In this document: positions 53,601-60,665 of the stretch, piece after piece
Layout of the letters: every line of letters begins with the position of its first letter
Position numbering within the stretch: position 1 is the first letter of the stretch
Source: Micromonospora zamorensis
Lineage (GTDB): Bacteria > Actinomycetota > Actinomycetes > Mycobacteriales > Micromonosporaceae
NCBI RefSeq assembly: GCF_900090275.1
Contig: NZ_LT607755.1
Span: forward strand, 6,448,001-6,512,000
Reading direction: 5' to 3'
Length of the DNA: 64,000 nt
Notes under the pieces: model-generated
Seen by the model: the letters and a program-made list of their open reading frames with translations, nothing else
Database searches by the model: none
Told to the model about the DNA's origin: nothing
Position numbers and translations under genes: made by a program

Positions 53601-54304
53601 CCAACGGCAGCACCAACAACCTGGTCAGCAACAACGACGCCCGGGCCACCGGCGACGACAGCTTCGCGTTGTTCTCGGCGATCGACGCGGGCGGCGCCGA
53701 CATGAAGGACAACATCTACGAGAACCTGACCTCGACCCTCACCTGGCGGGCCGCCGGTGTGGCCGTCTACGGCGGCTACGGCAACACGTTCCGCAACATC
53801 TACATCGCGGACACCCTGGTCTACTCGGGCATCACCATCAGCTCGCTCGACTTCGGCTACCCGATGAACGGCTTCGGCGCGAGCCCGCCGACCCGGTTCG
53901 AGAACATCTCGATCGTGCGGGCCGGTGGGCACTTCTGGGGCTCGCAGACCTTCCCGGCGATCTGGGTCTTCTCCGCCTCGAAGGTGTTCCAGGGCATCCG
54001 GGTCAGCGACGTCGACATCGTCGATCCGACCTACAGCGGCATCATGTTCCAGACCAACTACGTCGGCGGGCAGCCGCAGAACCCGATCACCGACACGGTC
54101 TTCACGAACATCTCGATCAGCGGGGCCCGTAAGAGCGGTGACGCCTACGACGCGAAGTCCGGCTTCGCCATCTGGGCCAACCCGATGCCGGAGGCTGGGC
54201 AGGGGCCGGCCGTCGGGTCCGTCACCTTCAACAACCTGCGGCTGAGCAACAACGCGGTGGACATCCAGAACCCCACGTCAACCTTCACCATCAACCGCAA
54301 CTGA
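50606..54304 (+). CDS. Large secreted multidomain GH87 alpha-1,3-glucanase
   Basis: 1232 residues. Twin-Arg-like basic start (GRRRLL) and signal to about A54. Order: F5/8C domain 70-205, fibronectin III 215-303, a second F5/8C-like domain 310-446, two CARDB-type beta domains about 450-670, a CBM35-like domain 682-835 and the beta-helix catalytic domain to the end. Asp994, Asp1017 and Asp1018 (DGINM, ATGDDSFALF) repeat the 23-plus-1 spacing of the GH87 trio. It is a paralogue of the preceding enzyme with the binding domains moved to the front. Together they suggest endo-type cooperation on insoluble alpha-1,3-glucan. Confidence 0.9.
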   Translation: MSRNGTRRGTPPTGAPTPVPGTTRSGRRRLLSSVLAGMLLVTAPVVTPAAASAAPVSDPVAAAARVAMLAGLSATMTASSYNQNYVASNANDGNASTYWESANNAFPQWIQADLGATVSVDRVVLKLPPASDWQTRTQTLSVLGSTNGSSFTTLKASAGYTFNPASGNTATVSFTAASTRYVRVQVTGNTGWPAAQLSEVEVYGAAGNTDTQAPSVPGNLAYTEPASGQIRLTWSASTDNVGVTGYDVYANGALRGSVNGSTLTYTDSQSASTTVSYYVRAKDAAGNQSANSNTVTRTGTGNPPTGSNLAIGKPITASGYVHTFVATNANDNNVATYWEGNGNPSTLTVQLGANASLSQVVVKLNPDSAWGARTQNITVLGRDQGSSSFTTLVGAANYTFNPGSGNTVTIPVSGAAADVRLSIASNTGAPAGQVAEFQVFGTPAPNPDLTVTGMSFSPSAPVETSTITLSATVRNAGSAASGATGVNFYLGATRVGTASVGGLAAGASTTVSASIGTRDSGSYPLSAKVDESNTVVESDDTNNSYSNPSPLVVSPVATSDLVASSVAWSPGNPSAGNTVTFSVSVRNAGSVASASGAHGITLTVLNESGTVVRTLTGSYSGVINAGATVGPINLGTWTAANGKYTVRVVLAADGNELPVKQANNTSDRPLFVGRGANMPYDMYEAEDGAVGGGASVVGPNREVGDLAGEASGRRAVTLNSTGSYVEFTTRASTNTLVTRFSIPDAPGGGGINSTLNVYVNGTFHKAIDLTSRYAWLYGNETSPGNSPSAGGPRHIYDEANVMLNSTVPAGSKIRLQKDPANTTTYAIDFINTEQVAPIANPDPARYTTPTGFTHQDVQNALDRVRMDTTGNLIGVYLPAGNYSTSSKFQVYGKAVQVTGAGPWYTRFNAPSGQDNTDIGFRAENSAANSSFKNFAYFGNYTSRIDGPGKVFDFSNVSNIVIDNIWNEHMVCLYWGANTDYMTIKNSRIRNMFADGINMTNGSTNNLVSNNDARATGDDSFALFSAIDAGGADMKDNIYENLTSTLTWRAAGVAVYGGYGNTFRNIYIADTLVYSGITISSLDFGYPMNGFGASPPTRFENISIVRAGGHFWGSQTFPAIWVFSASKVFQGIRVSDVDIVDPTYSGIMFQTNYVGGQPQNPITDTVFTNISISGARKSGDAYDAKSGFAIWANPMPEAGQGPAVGSVTFNNLRLSNNAVDIQNPTSTFTINRN

Positions 54305-54305
54305 T

Positions 54306-55106
54306 TCAGCTCGCACCGGGTGCCGCCGGGAGGGGTCCCTCTCCCGGCGGCATCGTGCCGTGTCGGCCAGCGCCGGCCGCGAACCGGGCCGCGCCGGCCG
54401 CCGCGTCCGTGGCCAGCGAGTCCATCCCGTACGCCAACTCGGTCGCCAGCGCCTCCGGCTCTCCTCGCCCGCTGCCGGCCAGCAGCGCAGCCCGGTCGTT
54501 GCGCAGGCAGGTCTGCGGGTGCCGGGCGATCGCCGCCGCCAACTCCTCGGCCGCGGCCCGCGCCTGACCGGGTGGCACCAACCGATTGACCAACCCCATC
54601 GCGTACGCCTCATCGGCCGGCACCGGGCGGCCGGTGAGGACCAGGTCCATCGCCCGGCTCTCGCCGATCAACCGGGGCAGCCGGACCGTTCCGCCGTCGA
54701 TCAGCGGCACGCCCCAGCGGCGGCAGAACACCCCGAGCGTCGCGTCGGACTCGGCGACCCGCAGGTCGCACCAGAGCGCCAACTCCAGGCCGCCCGCCAC
54801 CGCGTACCCGGAGATCGCCGCGATCACCGGTTTGCTGAGCGTCATCCGGGTCGGGCCCATCGGCCCGTCCCCTTCCGGCTCGACCCGGTTGCCGCTCGGC
54901 GTGCCGATCGCCTTGAGATCGGCGCCGGCGCAGAACGTGCCACCGGCGCCCCAGAGCACTGCCACCGCCGCGTCGGGGTCGGCCTCGAAGGCCCGGAAAG
55001 CGTCGGCCAGCGCCCGAGCCGTCGGCCCGTCGACGGCGTTGCGAGCCGCCACCCGATCCAGCACGACTGTCGTCACCGGCCCGGCACGCTCCACCCGTAC
55101 ACCCAT
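54306..55106 (-). CDS. Enoyl-CoA hydratase/isomerase (crotonase) family protein
   Basis: 266 residues from ATG 55106. Crotonase motifs: RNAVDGPTARALADAF, GAGGTFCAGADLKAIG, SGYAVAGGLELALWCDLR, RRWGVPLIDGGTVRLPRLIG. The last 25 residues are Gly/Pro-rich and coincide with the terminator of the opposite GH87 gene. Substrate unknown; it stands alone, not beside other beta-oxidation genes. Confidence 0.92.
   Translation of the reverse strand: MGVRVERAGPVTTVVLDRVAARNAVDGPTARALADAFRAFEADPDAAVAVLWGAGGTFCAGADLKAIGTPSGNRVEPEGDGPMGPTRMTLSKPVIAAISGYAVAGGLELALWCDLRVAESDATLGVFCRRWGVPLIDGGTVRLPRLIGESRAMDLVLTGRPVPADEAYAMGLVNRLVPPGQARAAAEELAAAIARHPQTCLRNDRAALLAGSGRGEPEALATELAYGMDSLATDAAAGAARFAAGAGRHGTMPPGEGPLPAAPGAS
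54321..54352 (+). terminator. Terminator hairpin of the GH87 gene, inside the opposite coding sequence
   Basis: TGCCGCCGGGAG pairs exactly with 54341-54352 around an 8-base loop. It lies 17 bases after the GH87 stop and within the last codons of the convergent crotonase gene. Confidence 0.7.
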
Positions 55107-55148
55107 CGACTCAGCATGCCCGTACCGTCCCGCACCCACAATCCCCGT

Positions 55149-55216
55149 CGATCTTGCGGCCGGCGGCCTGGTTCGGCCAGGTGTGGGCGGTTTCCCGGGC
55201 AGCAACCGCAAGATCG
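55149..55216. repeat. Intergenic inverted repeat CGATCTTGCGG
   Basis: CGATCTTGCGG at 55149-55159 pairs exactly with 55206-55216 over a 46-base loop, in the gap between divergent genes. It may be a REP-like element. Confidence 0.5.
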
Positions 55217-55281
55217 CGCTCAGTGACGAATTTGTCGCCCGAGACCGGTTTGCGACCCCCTTCGCCGGGAAGTCGGTACGG

Positions 55282-55809
55282 GTGCGAGCACTTTTGACGA
55301 AAGTTGAGCAGGCATCCAGCCTCGACCGGACGGGTGACCGGTTGCAGCGAGTGGTCCTGAGCACGCTGCGTCCGCGGCGGCTGCGGGACCTGCTGCACGG
55401 GGTGACCCTCGGGCATCCGCTGCACCCGGCGATGGTGCAGGTGCCGGTCGGCGCCTGGATCAGCGCCGCGGTGCTGGACCTGATGCCCGGGCAACGTCGG
55501 CCCGCCACCGTGCTGGTCGGCCTGGGCACCGTCAGCGCGGTGCCGGCGGCGATCGCCGGGTTGAACGACTGGGCGGCACTCGCCCGTGACCAGCGCCGGG
55601 TCGGCCTGGTGCACGCCGCGGCCAACACGGTCGGCTTGACGCTGTACGCCGGGTCACTGGCCGCGCGGCTGTCCGGCCGGCACGGCGTCGGCCGCGCTCT
55701 CGGTTTCCTCGGGCTCTCCACCGTCAGCCTGGGGCCTACATCGGGGGTCACCTCGCGTACAAGCAGGGGGCGCAGGTCAACCAGAGCATCTCCGAGTTGC
55801 ACCGGATGA
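55282..55809 (+). pseudogene. DUF2231 membrane domain, frameshifted from its Rieske domain
   Basis: The frame from GTG 55282 encodes a DUF2231 membrane domain (DLLHGVTLGHPLHPAMVQVP, then hydrophobic helices VGAWISAAVLDL and so on to LGFLGLSTVSLG). At 55731-55734 (GGGG) the frame changes: the present frame runs to a Ser/Arg-rich stop at 55809. Reading the next frame gives AYIGGHLAYKQGAQVNQ-type sequence leading straight into the Rieske domain downstream. One missing G in the run would explain this. Normally the two are one protein. It is a real mutation or a sequencing error. Confidence 0.8.
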
Positions 55810-56135
55810 CCGACGGCTGGCACTCGCTGGCCGACATGGCGACGCTGCCGCAGCGCACCCTGATCACCCGAGAGGTGGACGACGACATCTCGGTGATCCT
55901 CTACCGGCACGGTGACGAGGTGACCGTGATGTTGGAGCGCTGCCCGCACCAGAGCGGCCCGCTCGGCGAGGGTGAGGTGCAGGAGATCGACGGCCACGCC
56001 TGCGTGGTCTGCCCGTGGCACGGCAGCGCGTTCCGGCTCAACGGCGGCGAGGTCGTGCAGGGGCCGTCCGGCAACGACCAGCAGATCCTGCCCACCCGGA
56101 TCCAGGACGGCGTGCTCCAGACCCGCCTGCCCTGA
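55797..56135 (+). CDS. Rieske [2Fe-2S] domain (3' part of the frameshifted DUF2231-Rieske gene)
   Basis: The frame holds a complete Rieske domain: cluster ligands in CPHQSGPL and CPWHGSAF, then NGGEVVQGPSGNDQQ. Coordinates give the open frame only; conserved sequence extends back in this frame to about 55736, where it joins the membrane domain. The fused protein should be a membrane-anchored electron-transfer protein of about 280 residues, partner unknown. Confidence 0.75.
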   Translation: MHRMTDGWHSLADMATLPQRTLITREVDDDISVILYRHGDEVTVMLERCPHQSGPLGEGEVQEIDGHACVVCPWHGSAFRLNGGEVVQGPSGNDQQILPTRIQDGVLQTRLP

Positions 56136-56452
56136 CCCAGCGGCACGGTGGCTGCGGTTCGCCCGACCGCCACCGGCTCCGTGGGGTGTCACTCGGCACC
56201 GATGCTCGCGTCGTCAAGCGGTGCCGCTTCGGACGCTGAAGTTCGCGCGGTCAAGGCGGTGCCGCTTTCGACGCTGATGCCTGTGAGTCATCTTGATGAC
56301 TCACAGGCATCACGCATTCTGGAGACCTGGTCCTCGGCGCGGACCGCTGCCGACCAGACCTGCCCCTGCCTGGCTGCTGCGGCCAGCCGAGTTGTGGTCG
56401 GGCGAGTCGGTGCCGGGCGGGCGGCGAGCCAGCTCACGCCCGCCCGTGCGGA
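56136..56452. other. 317-bp intergenic region with repeats
   Basis: It holds a tandem duplication (56201-56238 and 56239-56277, about 75 percent alike, sharing GGTGCCGCTT and ACGCTGA) that runs into an 18-bp perfect palindrome. It separates convergent Rieske and LysM genes. No gene recognised. Confidence 0.6.
56275..56312. repeat. Perfect 18-bp palindrome with 2-base centre
   Basis: TGATGCCTGTGAGTCATC, TT, then its exact reverse complement to 56312. Its AT content is well above its surroundings. It could be a bidirectional terminator or a dispersed repeat or site-specific recombination target; no adjacent recombinase is present. Confidence 0.8.
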
Positions 56453-58048
56453 TCAGGTGCGTCGGTGGCGGCCGACCGGAGGTCCGTCCGGTACGGAGTC
56501 CAAGCCGTGCCCGCCCCCGAACAACCCGCCCTCAGCGCCATCGCCGGCCCAACTGTCGTCACCACCCCAGCCCGATGCGCCGGCCCCCGCCCCGCCGACG
56601 GTAGCTGTCGCACCACCGGAGAGAGCCATCCCACCACCGGGGAACGCCGTGCTACCGGGAGGAGCCATCCCACTGCCGGCGGGCCACACGCCGCCGTCGC
56701 GAGGTGTCGTCCCATCGCCGGTAGGTGTCATCCCGCCGCCGGTGGACGTCATCCCACCTCCGCGCGGTGTCATCCCGTCGCGTGGTGCGAAGACGTCGCC
56801 GCTGGGTGCCGTGCCGTTGGTCCGTGTTGCCGGGGCTTCGATGGCCGCAGCCGCTCGGCTGGCGGCCCATGCGGCACCGCTTCCGACCGCTCCACCGCCA
56901 CTCCGCCGGTCCGCACTGCTGGCCCGCGCTCCGCTGGTTCGGCCCGCGCCACCGGTGCTTCGGGCCGCGCCTCCACGGGGCTTGCGGGAGGACGCGGCCA
57001 ACCGGGGAGCCGCCCCGGCGGTCGCCGGGCGTCGGCGCAGGCCCAGCACCGCACCGATCTGCGCTCCGACGATGCTCGCGACGGCCAGGACGGCGGAGAC
57101 CGCCAGCGGTCGATTCACCCGGTCGGCCGTGCCTGCTCGGGCTGCGCCGACGGTCATGGCGGGTGGCTGGCCCGCTGACTGCGTACCGCTGGGGGGTGCC
57201 GGGTCCACCCGCTCCGGTGCGGCACGTTCGGGCGCCGGCCGGGGCGCGGGCGGTTTGGGCGCCGCCGGCCGGCCGACCAGGCGGCCGCTGGCGTGCTGCC
57301 GGGCCCCCTGGTCGGCGGCCTCGGTGGGGAGTCGGAGCAGTTGGCCGGGGCGGATCCGGTCCGGGTCGTCGAGCTTGTTCAGCTTGGCGAGCTGTCGGTA
57401 GTCGCCGAACTCGTCCAGGTAACGCTCGGCCACCTCACCGAGGTAGTCGCCCCGCGCCACCCGGTACATCGGCGCGGCCTCGTTGTTCGCCGCAGAGCCG
57501 CCGAATGCGGCCCGCTCTGTCCCGGCCAACCCGAGTGGCCCGCTGCGGGCCAGCGGAGCCGCCGTGTCGGGTGTCGCAGCCGCGCGGGCCGGAGCGGCCA
57601 GGGCACTGGCGCCTTGTGCGCCGGTGTACGCCGGCGCGCCGTAGACCGCGGCGGCGCTGGCGGCGGCCGGGCTGGCGACGAGGATCAGCGCGACCGAGCC
57701 GACCAGCGCGGCGGCGGCCTTCTGCTGGCGGCCCATCCCGGGCAACTTCGGCGCCGGTCGGCGCAGGCTCTGTGCCCCCAACTCGACGAGGACGGAGAAG
57801 GCGAACGTGGCCCAGCCGAACCAGCCGGCCACAGCCAGGGCGCGCAGGAAGAGTTGGCCGTCGTCCCGGCTGGTCAGCGCGGTGCCCACCTCGCTGATCG
57901 TGGGGAGGTGATCGGGCAGCGGGTTTCCGGCGAAGGCCAGCAGCGCGATCGGCGCGCCGACCAGCAGAGCGCACAGCACGGCCAGGGCGCCGATGCCGGT
58001 GAGGATCCGTCCGGTCCGTCGTACAACGGACCCACCCGATACGGGCAT
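56453..58048 (-). CDS. LysM-domain membrane protein at the end of the Tad locus
   Basis: 531 residues. Membrane helices near the N-terminus (ILTGIGALAVLCALLVGAPI, WFGWATFAFSVLVELG, ALVGSVALILVASPAAA), then a LysM-like peptidoglycan-binding domain (YRVARGDYLGEVAERYLDEF, YRQLAKLNKLDDPDRIRPGQ) at about 195-241, a Pro/Ala linker, another helix (VSAVLAVASIVGAQIGAVLG) and a long Gly/Thr/Met repeat tail (GGGMTPTGDG and variants). It may anchor the pilus machine to the wall. It lies 14 bases after the TadG-like gene, probably the same operon. Confidence 0.8.
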   Translation of the reverse strand: MPVSGGSVVRRTGRILTGIGALAVLCALLVGAPIALLAFAGNPLPDHLPTISEVGTALTSRDDGQLFLRALAVAGWFGWATFAFSVLVELGAQSLRRPAPKLPGMGRQQKAAAALVGSVALILVASPAAASAAAVYGAPAYTGAQGASALAAPARAAATPDTAAPLARSGPLGLAGTERAAFGGSAANNEAAPMYRVARGDYLGEVAERYLDEFGDYRQLAKLNKLDDPDRIRPGQLLRLPTEAADQGARQHASGRLVGRPAAPKPPAPRPAPERAAPERVDPAPPSGTQSAGQPPAMTVGAARAGTADRVNRPLAVSAVLAVASIVGAQIGAVLGLRRRPATAGAAPRLAASSRKPRGGAARSTGGAGRTSGARASSADRRSGGGAVGSGAAWAASRAAAAIEAPATRTNGTAPSGDVFAPRDGMTPRGGGMTSTGGGMTPTGDGTTPRDGGVWPAGSGMAPPGSTAFPGGGMALSGGATATVGGAGAGASGWGGDDSWAGDGAEGGLFGGGHGLDSVPDGPPVGRHRRT

Positions 58049-58062
58049 GGCTGCCTTCCTTC

Positions 58063-58530
58063 CTACGGTGTTGCGGTGATGGCTCGCGCGGTCGCCTCGC
58101 CGGTGACGGTGACGGTTTTCTCGGGCACGAACAGCCCGAGCATCGTGCGGTGATAGGTGATCGGGACGGTCACCCGGATCAGGGTCTCCCCGCCGACCAC
58201 GGGGAAGCTCACGGTGTGGCCGGAGACGCCAGCGGCAGCCAGGTACCTGTCGACCGCCACGCGGGCCTCGGACTCCTTGATCCGCTTCGGTCCACCCTCG
58301 ATGGCGACGGCCCGGTCGATGGCCTGACCGCCGGTCCGGGCCGCCTCGGCAGCCAGGTTCTCGGCAGTCTGCAGGGTGCGTAGCTGCCCGGCGCCGTCGT
58401 AGGTGAGGCCGATGATGGCCAGTACGCCGAACATCGTCACCGCGAGGAAGATGCTCACCCGGCCGTGCTCACCGTGCGAGTCTGCCCGGGCCCGTTGCCC
58501 TGACCCGCCCAGAGTCCTGTCGGCGTTCAT
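58063..58530 (-). CDS. TadG-like pilus assembly protein
   Basis: 155 residues. N-terminal single transmembrane helix (RVSIFLAVTMFGVLAIIGLT) after a Gly-rich start, typical of TadE/F/G minor pilins, and a soluble C-terminal part with SGHTVSFPVVGGETLIRVTV. No full von Willebrand domain, so shorter than classical TadG. The ATG overlaps the stop of the preceding TadE-like gene (TGATG). Confidence 0.8.
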   Translation of the reverse strand: MNADRTLGGSGQRARADSHGEHGRVSIFLAVTMFGVLAIIGLTYDGAGQLRTLQTAENLAAEAARTGGQAIDRAVAIEGGPKRIKESEARVAVDRYLAAAGVSGHTVSFPVVGGETLIRVTVPITYHRTMLGLFVPEKTVTVTGEATARAITATP

Positions 58531-59054
58531 CAGACGCCACCCGCAAGCGCGTCCGGCGCGGAACCCACGCCCACCGCCCCGGGTCCGAGAGCCCTGCCGC
58601 GGTAACGGTCCAGCGGCGAGGTGAATTTCGACTTGATCTGTTTCCCGGATGTCATGCCGGGCAGGATGTCGAGCGAGATGTCCTTGAAGGACACCTCGCA
58701 GATGATCTCGACCGTCACCGTGGCGTTCTGACCGACCGCGCTGCTGAAGGCGACGTCGAAGGTGGTGGGCTCGCCGCCCACCGTGCCGCTGAACGTGGGT
58801 GCCAGCTCGTTGGTGCAGGCCAGGCCGTACCAGTCCAGCTGCTGCCGGGCGGCTTCGAGCGCGGCGGTCTCGGCGGTGCTCGAGCTTCGCGAGATCGAGG
58901 CGGCGCGCGCGGCGTCGTGCGCGGCGGCATCGATGGCCTCCGCAGCCAGCGCGGTGCGCCCGACCACGCCGGCCAGCACCATCAGCGCGATGAAGGCGGG
59001 CGCGAGCACCGCCACCTCGATGGAGACCGAGCCACGCTCGGCGGTGCGGTTCAT
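58530..59054 (-). CDS. TadE-like pseudopilin
   Basis: 174 residues from ATG 59054 (NRTAERGSVSIEVAVLAPAF). The Glu in the hydrophobic segment (SIEVAVLAPAF) is the conserved prepilin feature needed for cleavage and assembly. Coupled by 4-base overlap to the TadE-like gene upstream. Confidence 0.85.
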   Translation of the reverse strand: MNRTAERGSVSIEVAVLAPAFIALMVLAGVVGRTALAAEAIDAAAHDAARAASISRSSSTAETAALEAARQQLDWYGLACTNELAPTFSGTVGGEPTTFDVAFSSAVGQNATVTVEIICEVSFKDISLDILPGMTSGKQIKSKFTSPLDRYRGRALGPGAVGVGSAPDALAGGV

Positions 59055-59500
59055 GGTGTGGTCACCCTCTCCACCGTCCCGTGGGCGGTCTGCTGCACGG
59101 CGAAGTCCACGCCCGGCACCACCGACAGGGACCGGCCACGCACCGTGCAGGTCACCTCGGTGTCGTCGTTGAGGACGACGCAGTTCGGGCCGGTCTTGTC
59201 CCAACCCACCAGCCAGCCGCCGGCGGCCTTCAGGAAGCGGGTGGCGCTGTCCACCCCGGCGCCGTCCCTGGCCTGGTACGTCCGCTGGGCGTTGACGCCG
59301 CTCTGGGCGGCGTTCAACGCTGTGGAGCGGGCGAGGAAGACGGCCGCGATCTGGATCGAGGCGAAGAGCAGCACCAGGATCAGCGGCATCATCACGGCCA
59401 GCTCCACCGGGTTGGCACCTCGCTCCCGGTCGCCGGCCGCGAGGTGGCGCCGGACGGCGGTGACCGCCCGGTGCCACCTCGGGAACGCGGCTCGGCGCAT
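59051..59500 (-). CDS. TadE-like pseudopilin
   Basis: 149 residues. A basic N-terminus is followed by ERGANPVELAVMMPLILVLL, the TadE-type prepilin motif with the conserved Glu. The C-terminal part has two cysteines (NCVVLN, VTCTV), probably a disulfide outside the cell. Coupled by ATGA to the next gene. Confidence 0.87.
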   Translation of the reverse strand: MRRAAFPRWHRAVTAVRRHLAAGDRERGANPVELAVMMPLILVLLFASIQIAAVFLARSTALNAAQSGVNAQRTYQARDGAGVDSATRFLKAAGGWLVGWDKTGPNCVVLNDDTEVTCTVRGRSLSVVPGVDFAVQQTAHGTVERVTTP

Positions 59501-59505
59501 GCCGG

Positions 59506-59709
59506 TTACTGCGGGTTCTTGTTGTTCGGGATGGCGTTCATCCAGTTGTTGGCCTTGGCCAGGGCCAGGCCGGTGACGACCGTCGCAATGAAGACCAGAC
59601 CGAAGATGATCACGGCGGTGGGGACCGGGCTGTCACCGCGCTCACCGTCGCGGCGCAGCTCGGCAAGGCGCGTCGTCAGCGCGACGTGCAGATAGCTGAG
59701 GATGGACAT
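59506..59709 (-). CDS. Small single-pass membrane protein of the Tad locus
   Basis: 67 residues with one helix (TAVIIFGLVFIATVVTGLAL) after a charged start. Position and size fit a Flp pilin, but the usual Glu at +5 of the mature helix is not clear (RGDSPVPTAVII), so it is either a divergent major pilin or an accessory protein. Located between tadC and the TadE genes. Confidence 0.7.
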   Translation of the reverse strand: MSILSYLHVALTTRLAELRRDGERGDSPVPTAVIIFGLVFIATVVTGLALAKANNWMNAIPNNKNPQ

Positions 59710-59733
59710 GGCGTTCTCCTTCAGGGGATGGGG

Positions 59734-60606
59734 TCAGACGCGGGCGATGAACGGATAGACGACGAAGCCGAGCAGCACGAAGACGAGCAGTGCGCCCGGA
59801 ATGTCGAGTTTGCTGGTCACTCCCTCGGCGCGAGCGAGGTTGTCCGTGCGGATCTGGTCGCGCAGCGAGTCGGCCCGGCTGCGCAGGGTCTCGTGCACCT
59901 GTGCGCCCTCGCTGCCAGAGGAGCGCATGATCGCGCCGACGTCCCCCAGCTCCGGAATGCCGATCTTGTCGGCGAGGTCGCGCAGCTCGTCCCAGGGCGC
60001 GTGCATCTGCATCTGGGCGATCCGCAGCGACTCCTGCAGTCGATCGAAGACCCAGCCGTCGCAGACCGCCGCCGCGCGCTCCAGCGACTGCACCGGGCCG
60101 TGTGCGGCGGAGAGCTGCAACGCCACCAGATCGAGGTAGGTGCAGACCGCCTGGCGGAACTCGTCCCGGGCGGCGTCGGCCTTGGTCACCACGGCACGGT
60201 GCGCCAGCAGCGCGCCCAGCAGTGCCAGGCCGAGACTGCCGAGCACCGGTATGACGAACGGGAACGAGACGCCGAACACCAGCAGTGCCACCCCGAGCAG
60301 GGTCGGCGTGGCCAGCCCGATCAGCGCGGAGAGCAGCACCGACAGGGCGTACTGCTCGGGGGTCTGCCCGATCAGGGCGAGCTGCCGATGCGGCGGACGC
60401 AGCCAACGGGACAACCCGGTCAGCGAGTCCAGCCGGCGGGAGGCGGGAGTGGCGACCAGGCCGCTGCCCGGCGGCTGGTGCAGTCGACGCAGCGCCGGCC
60501 CGAGCGCCGGGGTCGCCGGCACCAGCTCCCGGACCACCAGGAACACGCCCAGCCCGACCCCGGCGCCACCACACACCGCGATGGCCAACTGCCAGTTCAC
60601 GATCAC
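59734..60606 (-). CDS. tadC: Type II secretion F / TadC-family membrane protein
   Basis: 290 residues. N-terminal helix (LAIAVCGGAGVGLGVFLVV), a pair of helices in the middle (YALSVLLSALIGLATP, FGVSFPFVIPVLG), a cytoplasmic F-domain (ARDEFRQAVCTYLDLVALQL) and a last helix (LLVFVLLGFVVYPF). Platform protein of the pilus, partner of TadB. GTG start overlapped by a junction-repeat ORF. Confidence 0.9.
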   Translation of the reverse strand: MIVNWQLAIAVCGGAGVGLGVFLVVRELVPATPALGPALRRLHQPPGSGLVATPASRRLDSLTGLSRWLRPPHRQLALIGQTPEQYALSVLLSALIGLATPTLLGVALLVFGVSFPFVIPVLGSLGLALLGALLAHRAVVTKADAARDEFRQAVCTYLDLVALQLSAAHGPVQSLERAAAVCDGWVFDRLQESLRIAQMQMHAPWDELRDLADKIGIPELGDVGAIMRSSGSEGAQVHETLRSRADSLRDQIRTDNLARAEGVTSKLDIPGALLVFVLLGFVVYPFIARV

Positions 60607-60665
60607 GGGACCCGCCCTTCGTTCGCGACTGCGGGGCTCCGCTGCGCTGCACTCCTCGCGCTCAC
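60603..60665 (-). repeat. Dispersed junction repeat, copy 2 (encodes a 20-residue ORF)
   Basis: On the minus strand GTG overlaps the tadB stop (GTGA) and TGA overlaps the tadC GTG. The peptide is MSARSAAQRSPAVANEGRVP. Shares two exact blocks (16 and 18 bases) with the copy at 24090-24149. Confidence 0.7.

Noticed and set aside
46909..53932. Two frames over 1000 codons on the minus strand opposite the GH87 genes
   Set aside because: Val/Gly/Arg/His-rich shadows of the repetitive secreted enzymes; no start context, no family features.
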